Shown here piece by piece: positions 8,820 through 17,042 of a stretch of DNA of 64,000 bases. Within the stretch, counting starts at the first letter, position 1, and the number at the start of each line of letters is the position of its first letter. The translations under genes and the position numbers were made by a program. The stretch comes from Mumia flava (GTDB taxonomy: Bacteria; Actinomycetota; Actinomycetes; Propionibacteriales; Nocardioidaceae). The notes beneath the pieces were generated by a model that searched no databases, had not been told where the DNA came from, and was given only the letters and a program-made list of their open reading frames with translations. Location of the stretch: the NCBI RefSeq assembly GCF_002797495.1, contig NZ_PGEZ01000001.1:1612001-1676000 (forward strand), read 5' to 3'.

Positions 8820-10049
8820 TCAGGCGGGGACCGCGCCGACGACGAAGCTGAGCGTCGTCGCCGTGCTGCCGCCGAAGTTGAGGGTCGCGAAACGGGAGGC
8901 CCCGTCGACCTGGTAGTCGCCGGCGTCGCCGCTGACCTGCTTCGACGCGTCGAGCAGCATCCGCACTCCGGTCGCGCCGACCGGGTGGCCACCGCCGATC
9001 AGCCCGCCGCTGGGGTTGATCGGGAGCACGCCGCCGGGCGCGATCTCGCCGTTCTCGATCGCCTTCCACGACTCGCCGGGCCCGGTCAGGCCGATGTGGT
9101 CGATCGCGAGGTACTCGCTCGGCGTGAAGCAGTCGTGGGTCTCGAGCCCGTCGAGGTCCTCGAGCGTGATCCGCGCGCGGCCGAAGGCGTCGAGCACGGC
9201 CTGACGGACGTGCGGCAGGACGTACGGCTGGTCGGCGGAGACCTCGAGCTTGCGCTCCAGGCCGAGCCCGACCGTACGGTGCCCCCAGCCCTCGATCCGG
9301 GCGATCGGACGGGCGTCCGGGTGGTCGCGCAGGTAGGCGTCGTTGACCAGGACCACGCCTGCACCGCCGTCGGTGACCTGGGAGCAGTCGAACCGGCGGA
9401 CGCGACCGTCGACGACCGGGTTGGTCTCGTCGTCGCGGCCGACGTTGGCGACCAGATCGGGCACGTCCCAACCGCGGGTCTGGGCGTTCGGGTTGCGGCG
9501 CGCGTTGGCGAAGTTGAGCTCGGAGATCGCCCGCAGGTGGGCCTCGTCGAGCCCGTAGCGACGCTCGTACTCGTCGGCGACGAGGCTGAACATGTACGGC
9601 CACATGAAGCGCGCGTCCCCACCCTCGTGGCCCGTCCACGCGGCGGCACCGAGGTGGCGGGCGGCCTCGTCGCCGGGCACGGTCTTCTCCAGCTCCACGC
9701 CGAGGACGAGCGCCGAGTCGTACGAGCCGGCGCGCAGGTCGGCCATCGCGGACACCGCTGCGATGCTTCCGGACGCACAGGCGGCCTCGTGCCGCGACGA
9801 CGGCGTCCCCCAGAGGTCCTCGTGGACCGTGGCCGGCATCGCGCCGAGCTGGCCCTGGTGGGTGAAGAGCTGCCCGAACGCGTTCGCGACGTGGACGACC
9901 CCGATCGCGGTGCCGTCGACGCGGGCGCTGCTCAGCGCCCCTTCGACGACCTCGCGGGTGAGGTCGGCGAAGTCGAGGCCCTCGCGAGTGAAGTTGCGGG
10001 CGTAGTCGCTCTGGTAGCCGCCGAGCACCCAGATGTTCGTCTCGCTCAT
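8820..10049 (-). CDS. SCP2-type thiolase family protein
   Basis: This is a 409-residue thiolase-fold protein. C91 in EAACASGS is the acyl-accepting Cys; THDCFTPSE carries the HDCF motif typical of the SCP2/SCP-x thiolases, and GGGHPVGATG supplies the second active-site His. As in that subfamily there is no C-terminal CxGGG Cys; the end reads NFGGSTATTLSF. SCP2 thiolases act on branched or sterol-side-chain 3-ketoacyl-CoAs, which fits the isoprenoid-like theme of the locus. It is the first gene of the minus-strand operon, divergent from the thiolase at 10273. Confidence 0.9.
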   Translation of the reverse strand: MSETNIWVLGGYQSDYARNFTREGLDFADLTREVVEGALSSARVDGTAIGVVHVANAFGQLFTHQGQLGAMPATVHEDLWGTPSSRHEAACASGSIAAVSAMADLRAGSYDSALVLGVELEKTVPGDEAARHLGAAAWTGHEGGDARFMWPYMFSLVADEYERRYGLDEAHLRAISELNFANARRNPNAQTRGWDVPDLVANVGRDDETNPVVDGRVRRFDCSQVTDGGAGVVLVNDAYLRDHPDARPIARIEGWGHRTVGLGLERKLEVSADQPYVLPHVRQAVLDAFGRARITLEDLDGLETHDCFTPSEYLAIDHIGLTGPGESWKAIENGEIAPGGVLPINPSGGLIGGGHPVGATGVRMLLDASKQVSGDAGDYQVDGASRFATLNFGGSTATTLSFVVGAVPA

Positions 10050-10115
10050 CTCGCATCCCCTTCTCAGGTCAGTCTGTCGCCCGGTCGCGCCGCGGGCATC
10101 CGGATCGCGTCGCGG

Positions 10116-10178
10116 TTTCGCTCGTCACGGCGGTTCGCTCGCCCCTGCGGGTTCGCTTGCCAACACTGTTTCGCTTGC
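10116..10178 (+). repeat. Four imperfect direct repeats (TTCGCT core)
   Basis: The core TTCGCT(C/T)G(C/T)C recurs four times with 17-, 18- and 18-nt spacing of the CGCT core (10119, 10136, 10154, 10172) in the divergent promoter region of the two thiolase operons. The last two copies are the closest match (TTCGCTTGCCAACA). Near-helical spacing would suit cooperative binding by a regulator; slippage-generated low-complexity sequence is the alternative. Confidence 0.45.
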
Positions 10179-10204
10179 CAACAACGTGCTCACCGTACTA
10201 CAAC
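10175..10204 (+). promoter_or_regulatory. Candidate promoter for the 10273 operon
   Basis: TTGCCA at 10175-10180 and TACAAC at 10199-10204 are separated by 18 nt, in the only AT-rich part of the intergenic region. The -35 box coincides with the last direct repeat, so a repeat-binding protein could block or recruit polymerase. Confidence 0.35.
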
Positions 10205-10272
10205 TAAAAGAGTATCTCCACCAGTTGAAGCGACACCGATCACATTTCCGTGGTCGCGACCAAGGAGCACCG

Positions 10273-11484
10273 ATGCCCGAGGCCCTCGTCCTGGACTACG
10301 TCAGAACGCCACGCGGGAAGGCGTCCCCGAAGGGGTCGCTGCACTCCCGCACGCCGATCGACCTCGTCGTGCACCTCCAGCAGGCGCTCGTCGAGCGGAC
10401 CGGCCTGGATCCGTCGACGGTCGAGGACGTCACCCTCGGGTGCGCCTCGCAGGTCGACGAGCAGGGCGGCAACATCGCCCGGACGGCCGCCCTCCTGGCG
10501 GGATGGGGCGACGACGTGGCCGGAGCGACGACGAACCGGTTCTGCGCGTCCGGCGTCGACGCGGTCGGCCAGACCGCCGCTCGGCTGCGCGCCGGCGACC
10601 TGCGTCTGGGCGTCGCGGGCGGCGTCGAGAGCGTGTCACGCGTGCCGATGTTCGTCGACCGCGGGCCGCTGTGGAGCGACCCGGCGACGGTCGCGCAGAT
10701 CGGGTCCGTCCACATGGGCATCGCCGCCGACCTCAACGCGACGCTGGAGGGCTTCACCCGCGAGGAGCTCGACGCGTACGGGCTCGAGACCCAGCAGAAG
10801 GCCGCCGCGGCACACGCCGCCGGAGTGTTCGGCGGATCGCTGGTGCCGGTTCCGCCGAGCGAGTCCAGCCCGGGCCTCGACCACGACGAGCTCGTCCGCG
10901 CCGGCACGACCGCGGAGACGCTGGCCGGGCTGCCCCCGGCCTTCGCCGAGCTGGGCGGGCAGGGCCAGGACGCGATCGCGCTCGGCGCCTACCCGGTCGT
11001 CGACCGGATCGAGCACCTGCACACGGTCGGCACGTCACCGGCGATGGCCGACGGCGCCGCGCTGCTGCTGCTCGGCGACGCCGACGCCGCCGAGCGGGCC
11101 GGGCTGCGGCCGCGTGCCCGCGTCCTCGGTGCGGCGACCACGTCGGTCAACCCGGTCCTCATGCTCACCGCCGGCCAGTCCGCGGTCGAGACGGTGATCG
11201 CCCGCGCCGGGCTGCGTCCCGCGGACATCGACGTGTTCGAGTTCGCGGAGGCGTTCTCGGCGCTGTGCCTGCGCTTCCGCCGGGACCTCGACGCGGGTCC
11301 GGAGCGGATGAACCCGAACGGCGGGACGATGGCGATGGGGCACGCCTTCGGCGCGACCGGCGCCATCCTCGTCGGCAGCTGCGTGGAAGAGCTCGAGCGT
11401 CGCGACGGCCGCTACGGCGTCGCCGCAGTCAGCGGGGCCGCCGGCCTCGGAGTCGCCGTCCTGGTGGAGAGGATCGCAGCATGA
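10273..11484 (+). CDS. Thiolase family protein with Ser in place of second catalytic Cys
   Basis: This is a 403-residue thiolase with AAGGAG upstream of its ATG. The nucleophile C91 (TNRFCASG) and H357 (AMGHAFGATG) are present. Thirty residues after H357, exactly where degradative and biosynthetic thiolases place the acid/base Cys (H348 and C378 in the Zoogloea enzyme), this protein has S387 (AAVSGAAGLG). It may be a slowed or specialised thiolase acting only in the cleavage or only in the condensation direction, or a structural partner. It starts the second plus-strand operon and overlaps the next SDR by ATGA. Confidence 0.88.
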   Translation: MPEALVLDYVRTPRGKASPKGSLHSRTPIDLVVHLQQALVERTGLDPSTVEDVTLGCASQVDEQGGNIARTAALLAGWGDDVAGATTNRFCASGVDAVGQTAARLRAGDLRLGVAGGVESVSRVPMFVDRGPLWSDPATVAQIGSVHMGIAADLNATLEGFTREELDAYGLETQQKAAAAHAAGVFGGSLVPVPPSESSPGLDHDELVRAGTTAETLAGLPPAFAELGGQGQDAIALGAYPVVDRIEHLHTVGTSPAMADGAALLLLGDADAAERAGLRPRARVLGAATTSVNPVLMLTAGQSAVETVIARAGLRPADIDVFEFAEAFSALCLRFRRDLDAGPERMNPNGGTMAMGHAFGATGAILVGSCVEELERRDGRYGVAAVSGAAGLGVAVLVERIAA

Positions 11485-12374
11485 GCACCCGACCGATGCA
11501 GGACCAGGTCGCCGTCGTCACCGGCGGAGGGAAGGGCCTCGGCCGCGCCTTCGCGCTCCACCTGGCGAGCCTGGGCGCCACCGTCGTCGTCAACAACCGC
11601 AACCGCGAGGTCGACGAGCACGGCCGCGGCCCGGCGGACCACGTCGCCGCCGAGATCGAGGCCGCCGGCGGCACGGCCGTGGCCGACCACGGCGCCGTCG
11701 AGGATCCCGCGACCGCCACCCGGCTCGTCGAGACCGCGCTCGAACGCTTCGGCCGGCTCGACGCCTGCATCACGAGCGCCGGGATCAGCAGCCCGCAGAT
11801 GTTCCACAGCACCACACCCGAGAACCTCGCGGCGGTGCTCGACGTCAACGTCACCGGCACCGCGCTCGTCGCCTCGGCAGCGCTCCGGGCGATGCGGGAG
11901 GCACGGCGCGGCCGGATCCTGCTCGTCGCGTCTACAGCGGGCCTGCACGGAGAGCCGACGGTCTCCGCGTACGCGGCGTCCAAGGGTGCGGTGATCGCGC
12001 TCGGCCGCACCGCCGCGGTCGAGGGCGAGCGACGCGGCGTCCACACGAACGTGCTGCTGCCGTACGCCACCACGCAGATGACCGAGGCCGGGATGGACCC
12101 GCGCTACGCGAAGACGATGACGTCGGAGTCGGTGGCGCCGATCGCGTCGGCCCTCCTCGATCCGCGCTCGACGCTGAACGGCCAGGTCCTCGTCGCCGGG
12201 GCCGGTGGTCTGCGGGTCGCCGACTCCGTGGAGCGCGGCACCGTCCTGCTCCCCGACGGTCCGCTGACACCGGCGGCGCTCGAGGAGCTGGTCGCGCAGT
12301 CCCGTGCCGGCGAGTCCCACACGTACCGCGAGGCGCAGGAAGCCTTCCAGGGCTTCGCCGCCGACCTCGTCTGA
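11481..12374 (+). CDS. SDR-family dehydrogenase, MFE2-like
   Basis: This is a 297-residue short-chain dehydrogenase. TGGGKGLG (about 14-21) binds the nucleotide; NNRNREVDEHGRGPADHVAAEIEAAGG resembles the insert seen in peroxisomal multifunctional enzyme type 2/3-hydroxyacyl-CoA dehydrogenases; SAGISS, VASTAG (catalytic Ser) and YAASKGA (Tyr/Lys) follow. The family often oxidises (3R)-hydroxyacyl-CoA just before thiolysis, which fits its translational coupling to the preceding thiolase. The C-terminal ~50 residues extend beyond the minimal SDR domain. The start ATG overlaps the thiolase stop by 4 nt. Confidence 0.88.
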   Translation: MSTRPMQDQVAVVTGGGKGLGRAFALHLASLGATVVVNNRNREVDEHGRGPADHVAAEIEAAGGTAVADHGAVEDPATATRLVETALERFGRLDACITSAGISSPQMFHSTTPENLAAVLDVNVTGTALVASAALRAMREARRGRILLVASTAGLHGEPTVSAYAASKGAVIALGRTAAVEGERRGVHTNVLLPYATTQMTEAGMDPRYAKTMTSESVAPIASALLDPRSTLNGQVLVAGAGGLRVADSVERGTVLLPDGPLTPAALEELVAQSRAGESHTYREAQEAFQGFAADLV

Positions 12375-12401
12375 GCCGACAGAGAGCGAAGAAGACGCAT
12401 C

Positions 12402-13232
12402 ATGTCCGACTTTCCCTGGGCCGACCTCGCCCTGAACCTGCTCCTCAGCGCCGTCGCCGTCGTCGTGCTGATGGGCCTCGTCATGGCCACGGCCATCCGG
12501 ATCAAGAACCAGTCGATCATCGACATCGTCTGGGGTCCGGGCTTCGTCGTCGTCGCCGTGGTCTCCTACCTGGCCTCGGCCTCCTCGGACGGCGACGACG
12601 CCCGCCGACTCGTCGTGCTCGCCCTGACGGCGGTCTGGGGCCTGCGCCTCGGGATCTACATCGGCAACCGCAACCGCGGCCACGGCGAGGACAAGCGCTA
12701 CACGGCGCTGATGCGGCACCAGACCGGCTCGCTCGTCGGCTTCCTGATCCGCAAGATCTACGGCCTGCAGGGCGTGCTGCTCTGGTTCATCTCCCTGCCG
12801 GTCCAGGTCGCGATGTACGAGGACGCGTCGATCGGCCTGCTCGGCGCGCTCGGCATCGCGCTGTGGCTCGTCGGCTTCTCCTTCGAGGCGATCGGCGACT
12901 GGCAGCTCGCGCGGTTCAAGGCCGACCCGGCGAACGCCGGCCGGATCATGGACCGCGGCCTGTGGGCCTGGACGCGCCACCCGAACTACTTCGGCGACGC
13001 GTGCGTGTGGTTCGGCCTGTGGATGCTCGCTCTCGGCCACCCGATCGGCATCGTCGCGGTGGTCTCGCCGATCGTCATGACGAAGCTGCTCGTGAGCTAC
13101 AGCGGCAAGGCGCTGCTGGAGAAGGGCATGCGGCGCAGCAAGGGCGCGGCGTACGACGAGTACGTCGCGCGGACCAGCGGGTTCTTCCCGCGACCACCGC
13201 GGCGACGCGACGCGCTGGCCTCGGAGTCGTGA
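12402..13232 (+). CDS. DUF1295 / steroid 5-alpha-reductase-like membrane protein
   Basis: This is a 276-residue integral membrane protein with about seven hydrophobic segments. The C-terminal half holds the DUF1295/ICMT-like signature, GLWAWTRHPNYFGD at about 184-197 and a YDEYVARTSGFFPRPP tail, shared with 3-oxo-5-alpha-steroid 4-dehydrogenase-type reductases and isoprenylcysteine methyltransferases. This family probably reduces an enone or modifies a lipophilic substrate using a cofactor bound at the RHPNY site. It lies 27 nt after the SDR and overlaps the thioesterase start (TGATG). Its presence supports a hydrophobic, isoprenoid- or sterol-like substrate for the locus. Confidence 0.88.
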   Translation: MSDFPWADLALNLLLSAVAVVVLMGLVMATAIRIKNQSIIDIVWGPGFVVVAVVSYLASASSDGDDARRLVVLALTAVWGLRLGIYIGNRNRGHGEDKRYTALMRHQTGSLVGFLIRKIYGLQGVLLWFISLPVQVAMYEDASIGLLGALGIALWLVGFSFEAIGDWQLARFKADPANAGRIMDRGLWAWTRHPNYFGDACVWFGLWMLALGHPIGIVAVVSPIVMTKLLVSYSGKALLEKGMRRSKGAAYDEYVARTSGFFPRPPRRRDALASES

Positions 13233-14125
13233 TGGCGGGAACGCTCACCGGCCCGCTGCTCACGGAGGGGCCCCTGAACCGGCTGTTCACGCTCGAGCAG
13301 ACCGGCACGCGCCGGTGGGTCGGCGCCAGCGACGTCGTCCCGCTGCCCCAGCTCTTCGGCGGGCAGCTCGTCGGGCAGTCGATCGTCGCGGCCGGGCACT
13401 GCGCCGGGCCGGAGACGGTCGTCCACTCGACCCACACGTCCTTCCTGCGTCCGGGGACGACAGGCTCGCCGGTCCACCTCGACGTCGAGGTGCTGCGCGA
13501 GGGCGGCCGCTCGTGCGTGCACGAGGTGCGCGCGCACCAGGACGGCCGGCTGGTCTGCCGGACCGCGGTCGCGTCCAGCGCGCCTGCCGACGGGATCGAC
13601 CACGCCCGTACGACACCGGCCGTCGCGCCACCGGAGGACAGCGTCGACCTGCGGGTGCTGGCGCAGCCCGACGGTGGCCTCGGCGAGTTCTGGGAGGGCT
13701 TCACCGCGATCGAGGTCCGGGTGGCGCCGGTCGAGGAGGACGTCGTTCCGCCGCACTCGGCGACCGCCGCCCGCAACATCTGGATGCGCGCACCCCACGC
13801 GATCGGCGACGACCCCGTACGCCAGCGGGCCGCGCTCGCCTACGCCAGCGACCTCATGCTGATGGCGACTGCTGTCGCCCCGCACGGCGCGGTCACCGGG
13901 CACGAGCGCACGATGGCCGAGCAGTGGTGGGCGGTGTCGCTCGATCACGCCCTGTGGTTCCAGGGTGACGTGCGGGCGGACGAGTGGATGCTGTTCGAGC
14001 ACACCACCCCGATGGCCGACGCCGGACGCGCGCTGGTCAACGCGGCGGTGTTCGGCGCGACGGGCGCGCCGATCTGCCAGGTCAGCCAGGCCGCGCTCGT
14101 TCGGCGGCGCCCGCCCGCCGCCTGA
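13232..14125 (+). CDS. tesB: Acyl-CoA thioesterase II (TesB family)
   Basis: This 297-residue double-hotdog thioesterase hydrolyses acyl-CoA to free acid and CoA. The first hotdog carries LPQLFGGQLVGQS and the H-STHTSFLRPG strand; the second carries SLDHALWFQ, the TesB catalytic Asp context, followed by WMLFEHTTPMADAGRALV. It is the last gene of the second plus-strand operon and ends 11 nt from the convergent DUF389 gene. In a CoA-based catabolic locus it may release a dead-end acyl-CoA or rescue CoA. Confidence 0.92.
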   Translation: MAGTLTGPLLTEGPLNRLFTLEQTGTRRWVGASDVVPLPQLFGGQLVGQSIVAAGHCAGPETVVHSTHTSFLRPGTTGSPVHLDVEVLREGGRSCVHEVRAHQDGRLVCRTAVASSAPADGIDHARTTPAVAPPEDSVDLRVLAQPDGGLGEFWEGFTAIEVRVAPVEEDVVPPHSATAARNIWMRAPHAIGDDPVRQRAALAYASDLMLMATAVAPHGAVTGHERTMAEQWWAVSLDHALWFQGDVRADEWMLFEHTTPMADAGRALVNAAVFGATGAPICQVSQAALVRRRPPAA

Positions 14126-14136
14126 GTCGCGGCTCC

Positions 14137-15756
14137 TCACTCGATCCGCAGGCTGCCGTCGGCGTCGACCTCCACCGTCCGGCTCGGCGTGTACTCCACC
14201 CGGACTGCCGTCTCACGGCCGGCGGTGTCGGTGACCGCGTCCTGAAGGTCCGCGACGGCCGGCAGGGAGCCGGAGCCGGTGACCTCGACGGTGACCTCCC
14301 CGGCGGTCACGTCGACCGAGACCACGCGCAGGTTGCGGTCTCCGACCCAGTCGTCGACCACGCCGGCGACCTCGCGGTTCAGGGACGCGTCGGCGACGAT
14401 GCCGGCGGACGTGAAGATCAGGGGCACGAGGACGACCATCGCGAGCGCGCCGTACGGGGCGATCGTGAGCAGGACCTGCCGCCCCTGGCGGCGGAGCACC
14501 GCCGGGTTCGCGAAGCCGCCGAGCACGAACACGACGGCGGCCGAGAGGACGATCGAGACGAAGTTCGTCATGAACAGCACGAAGGCACCGAACGCCTCGT
14601 CGACGAGTCCGGCGCCGAGGCAGATCCCGACCACGCTGAGCGGCGGGACGAGGGCGACGGCGATCGCGACACCGGCGATCGACGCCGCGACCCGCGCGTT
14701 CACGGTGGCGAACGCCCCCGCCGCGCCGGCAGCCACGGCGATCAGCAGATCGGTCAGGGTCGGGCTGACGCGCGACGAGATCTGGCTGTTCGCGTCGAGA
14801 CTGATCAGCGGCGGAGCCCAGCGGGACAGCAGGAAGCTGATCCCGATCGCGCCGGCGGAGCCCGCCGCGACCAGCCGGGCCGAGGCCGCGGCCCGCGACG
14901 ACCACCCGTTGACCAGGGCGCCCGCGAGACCGAGGATCGGCACCATCAGCGGCGCGACCAGCATCGCGCCGATCACGACCGCGGTGGAGTCCTGGAGGAC
15001 GGCGAAGGTCGCGATCGCCGCACTGAGCAGCAGCATCACCCACCACGCCGTCAGCTTGTCCGCACGCTGCGGGGCCTCGAAGTACAGGGTCTCGGCCAGC
15101 TCGTCGCGGCGGGCGTCGCCGACGTCGGCGCCCCGCACCCAGCCGTCGAGCATCTCCACGACCCCGGCGTCGGTGAGGTCGATCTGTCCCGGGTGCAGGC
15201 CCGCACGCAGCCCGTAGGCGAGGAGGATCCCACCGAGGATGGTCGCTCCGATCGCGACGGCCAGCACGATGCCCTGCGAGACGACGGTGGAGGCGAAGAA
15301 GAACAGGAGTCCCGCGGCGACCATCACGAGCGATGCCGGGAGACGGTCGCGCCTGCGGCGGACCACCGCGCCGGCGAGCGCGACGGATCCACGGACGAAC
15401 ATGTACAGCCCGACCGCCGCGAAGATCAGGACGGTCGCCTCGGCCGGTGCCACGATCACGACGAAGCCGGTCACGAGCACGAACGGGGCCCGGAGCCCGG
15501 CGCGCCACCGGGACCGGTTCAGGCGGCCCCACCGGCCCGTGGCCGCGTACACGCCGTCCACCAGGCCGACGCCGCAGAGGACGACCCCGAGCACGATCTC
15601 GATGGTCGTCACGCTCACGGCTGGAAGCCCCAGGACCAGCAGGCCGGCGAGGACGAGGATCGACCCCCACGCGGTCGCGGGGTTGGTGCTCGCCACCAGA
15701 CCCGCGCGGGCCCGGTCCAACCGGGACGGCTCCGGCGCGTCGGGGTCGGAGGTCAT
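14137..15756 (-). CDS. DUF389-domain multi-pass membrane protein
   Basis: This is a 539-residue protein. An N-terminal block (about 25-190) has six short hydrophobic helices reminiscent of HdeD-like modules. The DUF389 core begins near QDSTAVVIGAMLVAPLMVPILGLAGALV and continues through the ISSRVSPTLTDLLIAVAAGAAGAFA and GVAIAVALVPPLSVVGICLG helices, followed by a periplasmic C-terminal domain of about 110 residues rich in beta strands. DUF389 proteins are conserved and of unknown role. GTATAAGAAGGC precedes the ATG, so both a TATAAG -10 box and an AAGAAGG ribosome site fall there. It is monocistronic. Confidence 0.88.
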   Translation of the reverse strand: MTSDPDAPEPSRLDRARAGLVASTNPATAWGSILVLAGLLVLGLPAVSVTTIEIVLGVVLCGVGLVDGVYAATGRWGRLNRSRWRAGLRAPFVLVTGFVVIVAPAEATVLIFAAVGLYMFVRGSVALAGAVVRRRRDRLPASLVMVAAGLLFFFASTVVSQGIVLAVAIGATILGGILLAYGLRAGLHPGQIDLTDAGVVEMLDGWVRGADVGDARRDELAETLYFEAPQRADKLTAWWVMLLLSAAIATFAVLQDSTAVVIGAMLVAPLMVPILGLAGALVNGWSSRAAASARLVAAGSAGAIGISFLLSRWAPPLISLDANSQISSRVSPTLTDLLIAVAAGAAGAFATVNARVAASIAGVAIAVALVPPLSVVGICLGAGLVDEAFGAFVLFMTNFVSIVLSAAVVFVLGGFANPAVLRRQGRQVLLTIAPYGALAMVVLVPLIFTSAGIVADASLNREVAGVVDDWVGDRNLRVVSVDVTAGEVTVEVTGSGSLPAVADLQDAVTDTAGRETAVRVEYTPSRTVEVDADGSLRIE

Positions 15757-15766
15757 GCCTTCTTAT

Positions 15767-15785
15767 ACACCGGCTCCGCCGGTGT
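15767..15785. promoter_or_regulatory. Small inverted repeat upstream of DUF389 gene
   Basis: ACACCGGC and GCCGGTGT flank a 3-nt centre, placed 11 nt upstream of the DUF389 start and overlapping the TATAAG box region. It could be an operator or a 5'-UTR hairpin. Confidence 0.35.
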
Positions 15786-15824
15786 CACGCGGACCGGCGA
15801 GCCCTGACGGCGGCACCGATGTCA

Positions 15825-15875
15825 CCGGAACCGTACCGTCTTGTTCGTCTCGATGTGGGGCTGAACAAGTTCCGG
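15825..15875 (-). terminator. Nested hairpin after the MerR-B12 gene
   Basis: An outer pair CCGGAAC/GTTCCGG and an inner pair CTTGTTC/GAACAAG form a two-step hairpin starting 15 nt beyond the MerR-B12 stop. A terminator for that minus-strand gene is the simplest reading. Confidence 0.45.
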
Positions 15876-15889
15876 TGCGAGGAACTCGT

Positions 15890-16843
15890 TCAGGGCTCCT
15901 CGCTGAACCCACCCGCGCGCAGCTCGACCCCGATCGTCGAGGCCACGGACTCCACCGCGCCGGGCAGGTCCGTCACCTCCGCCACCCGGGCCCGCGGGCC
16001 CGAGTCGGGCCGGGGCGTACGGGCCCAGCCCGGACCGCCGAGCAGGACGGTCAGCTCCCCGGACGCCGCGTCGACGAGATCGCGCAGCACGTCCGGGTCG
16101 CGGTACGGCATCGACGCCCAGACGAAGACCACGCACGGCTGGGTCCGGGCGACCTCGGAGACCAGCGAGCGTGCCGGGGTCCGAGCGCCCAGCATGCGGC
16201 AGCCGATCCGTTGCTGGGCCAGGGCCGCCTCGAGCGCGGCGAGGGGCAGCGCGTGCTGCTCCTCCTCGGCGCTCGCCAGCAGCACCTCGTGCGACCGCGC
16301 CGCCTGGACCGCACCGAGGTCGCGGGCCGCCAGGGCCGTACAGGTCCGCAGCACGGACGTGATGACCTCCGAGGCCAGGTGCTCCCCGGCGATCCCGAAG
16401 TCCGGGTCGCGCCAGCGCTCTCCGATCGCGCGCAGCAGCGGCACCAGGATCTCGTCCCATGCGCGCAGGGCCCCGCGCTGGGCGGCCACCCGGGTGACGT
16501 GGCGGCGCAGGGTCGCGGCGTCGTGCCGCTGGGCCGCTGCCAGGAGGACCGCCACGAGCTCGGCGTTCGCCTGGTCCTTGCCGGAGCTGATGATCAGCGG
16601 CCCGGCCGACCCACGGCTGCCGCGCGCCGCCTCCGCTGCGTCGCGCGGCTGCATGCCGTCGCGCACGAGGCGAGCCATCAGGCCGAGCACGGCGAGGTCG
16701 TCCTCGGAGTAGCGCCGGTGCCCGCCGGCGCTGCGGGCCGAGGGTCCGAGACCGTAGCGGCGCTCCCAGGTCCGCAGGGTCGCCGCCGGCAACCCCAGAC
16801 GCGCCGCTGCGTCGCGAACGCTGGTGGTCCCCTGGGTCGGCAT
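15890..16843 (-). CDS. CarH/LitR-like MerR regulator with B12-binding domain
   Basis: This is a 317-residue protein. The MerR winged helix occupies residues 5-75 (VRDAAARLGLPAATLRTWERRYG; GHRRYSEDDL). A four-helix-bundle cobalamin-binding module follows with the W144-x9-E154-H155 motif that caps coenzyme B12 in CarH, then a Rossmann-like domain with H197 in EEQHALPL, the expected lower cobalt ligand. CarH/LitR proteins are adenosylcobalamin photoreceptors: dark tetramers repress, and light breaks the Co-C bond and releases DNA. The ExHxxP sequence replaces the canonical DxHxxG, so cobalt ligation should be checked. The ATG at 16843 has GGGAGGG upstream. It is divergent from a WhiB gene. Confidence 0.88.
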   Translation of the reverse strand: MPTQGTTSVRDAAARLGLPAATLRTWERRYGLGPSARSAGGHRRYSEDDLAVLGLMARLVRDGMQPRDAAEAARGSRGSAGPLIISSGKDQANAELVAVLLAAAQRHDAATLRRHVTRVAAQRGALRAWDEILVPLLRAIGERWRDPDFGIAGEHLASEVITSVLRTCTALAARDLGAVQAARSHEVLLASAEEEQHALPLAALEAALAQQRIGCRMLGARTPARSLVSEVARTQPCVVFVWASMPYRDPDVLRDLVDAASGELTVLLGGPGWARTPRPDSGPRARVAEVTDLPGAVESVASTIGVELRAGGFSEEP

Positions 16844-16916
16844 CCGAGTCCCTCCCGGTGCCCGCGCAGCGCCCGCTGCCGACACCGTCCTGGTCGTGCA
16901 TCGGTTCTCAGCGTAT

Positions 16917-16931
16917 CAAGTTATTCACTTG
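16917..16931. promoter_or_regulatory. CAAGT-N5-ACTTG inverted repeat, candidate operator
   Basis: This perfect 5-bp-arm inverted repeat lies in the 199-nt divergent region between the MerR-B12 and WhiB genes, in its AT-rich part. MerR/CarH proteins usually bind dyads in their own promoter, so autoregulation is plausible but unproven. Confidence 0.35.
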
Positions 16932-16960
16932 GGCTGGACAGTTGAAGAAGTTTTCGTCTA

Positions 16961-16972
16961 TGTTCATGAACA
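16961..16972. promoter_or_regulatory. TGTTCATGAACA palindrome upstream of the WhiB gene
   Basis: This perfect 12-bp palindrome overlaps a TATGTT box (16959-16964) about 75 nt upstream of the WhiB start. It could be a regulator site covering the WhiB promoter, or chance. Confidence 0.35.
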
Positions 16973-17042
16973 GCACGACACCGGACATCCCGGAGCTCGC
17001 CGAAACGGTCGGCGATTTGAGACTCCCCCCAGAGGAGGAACC

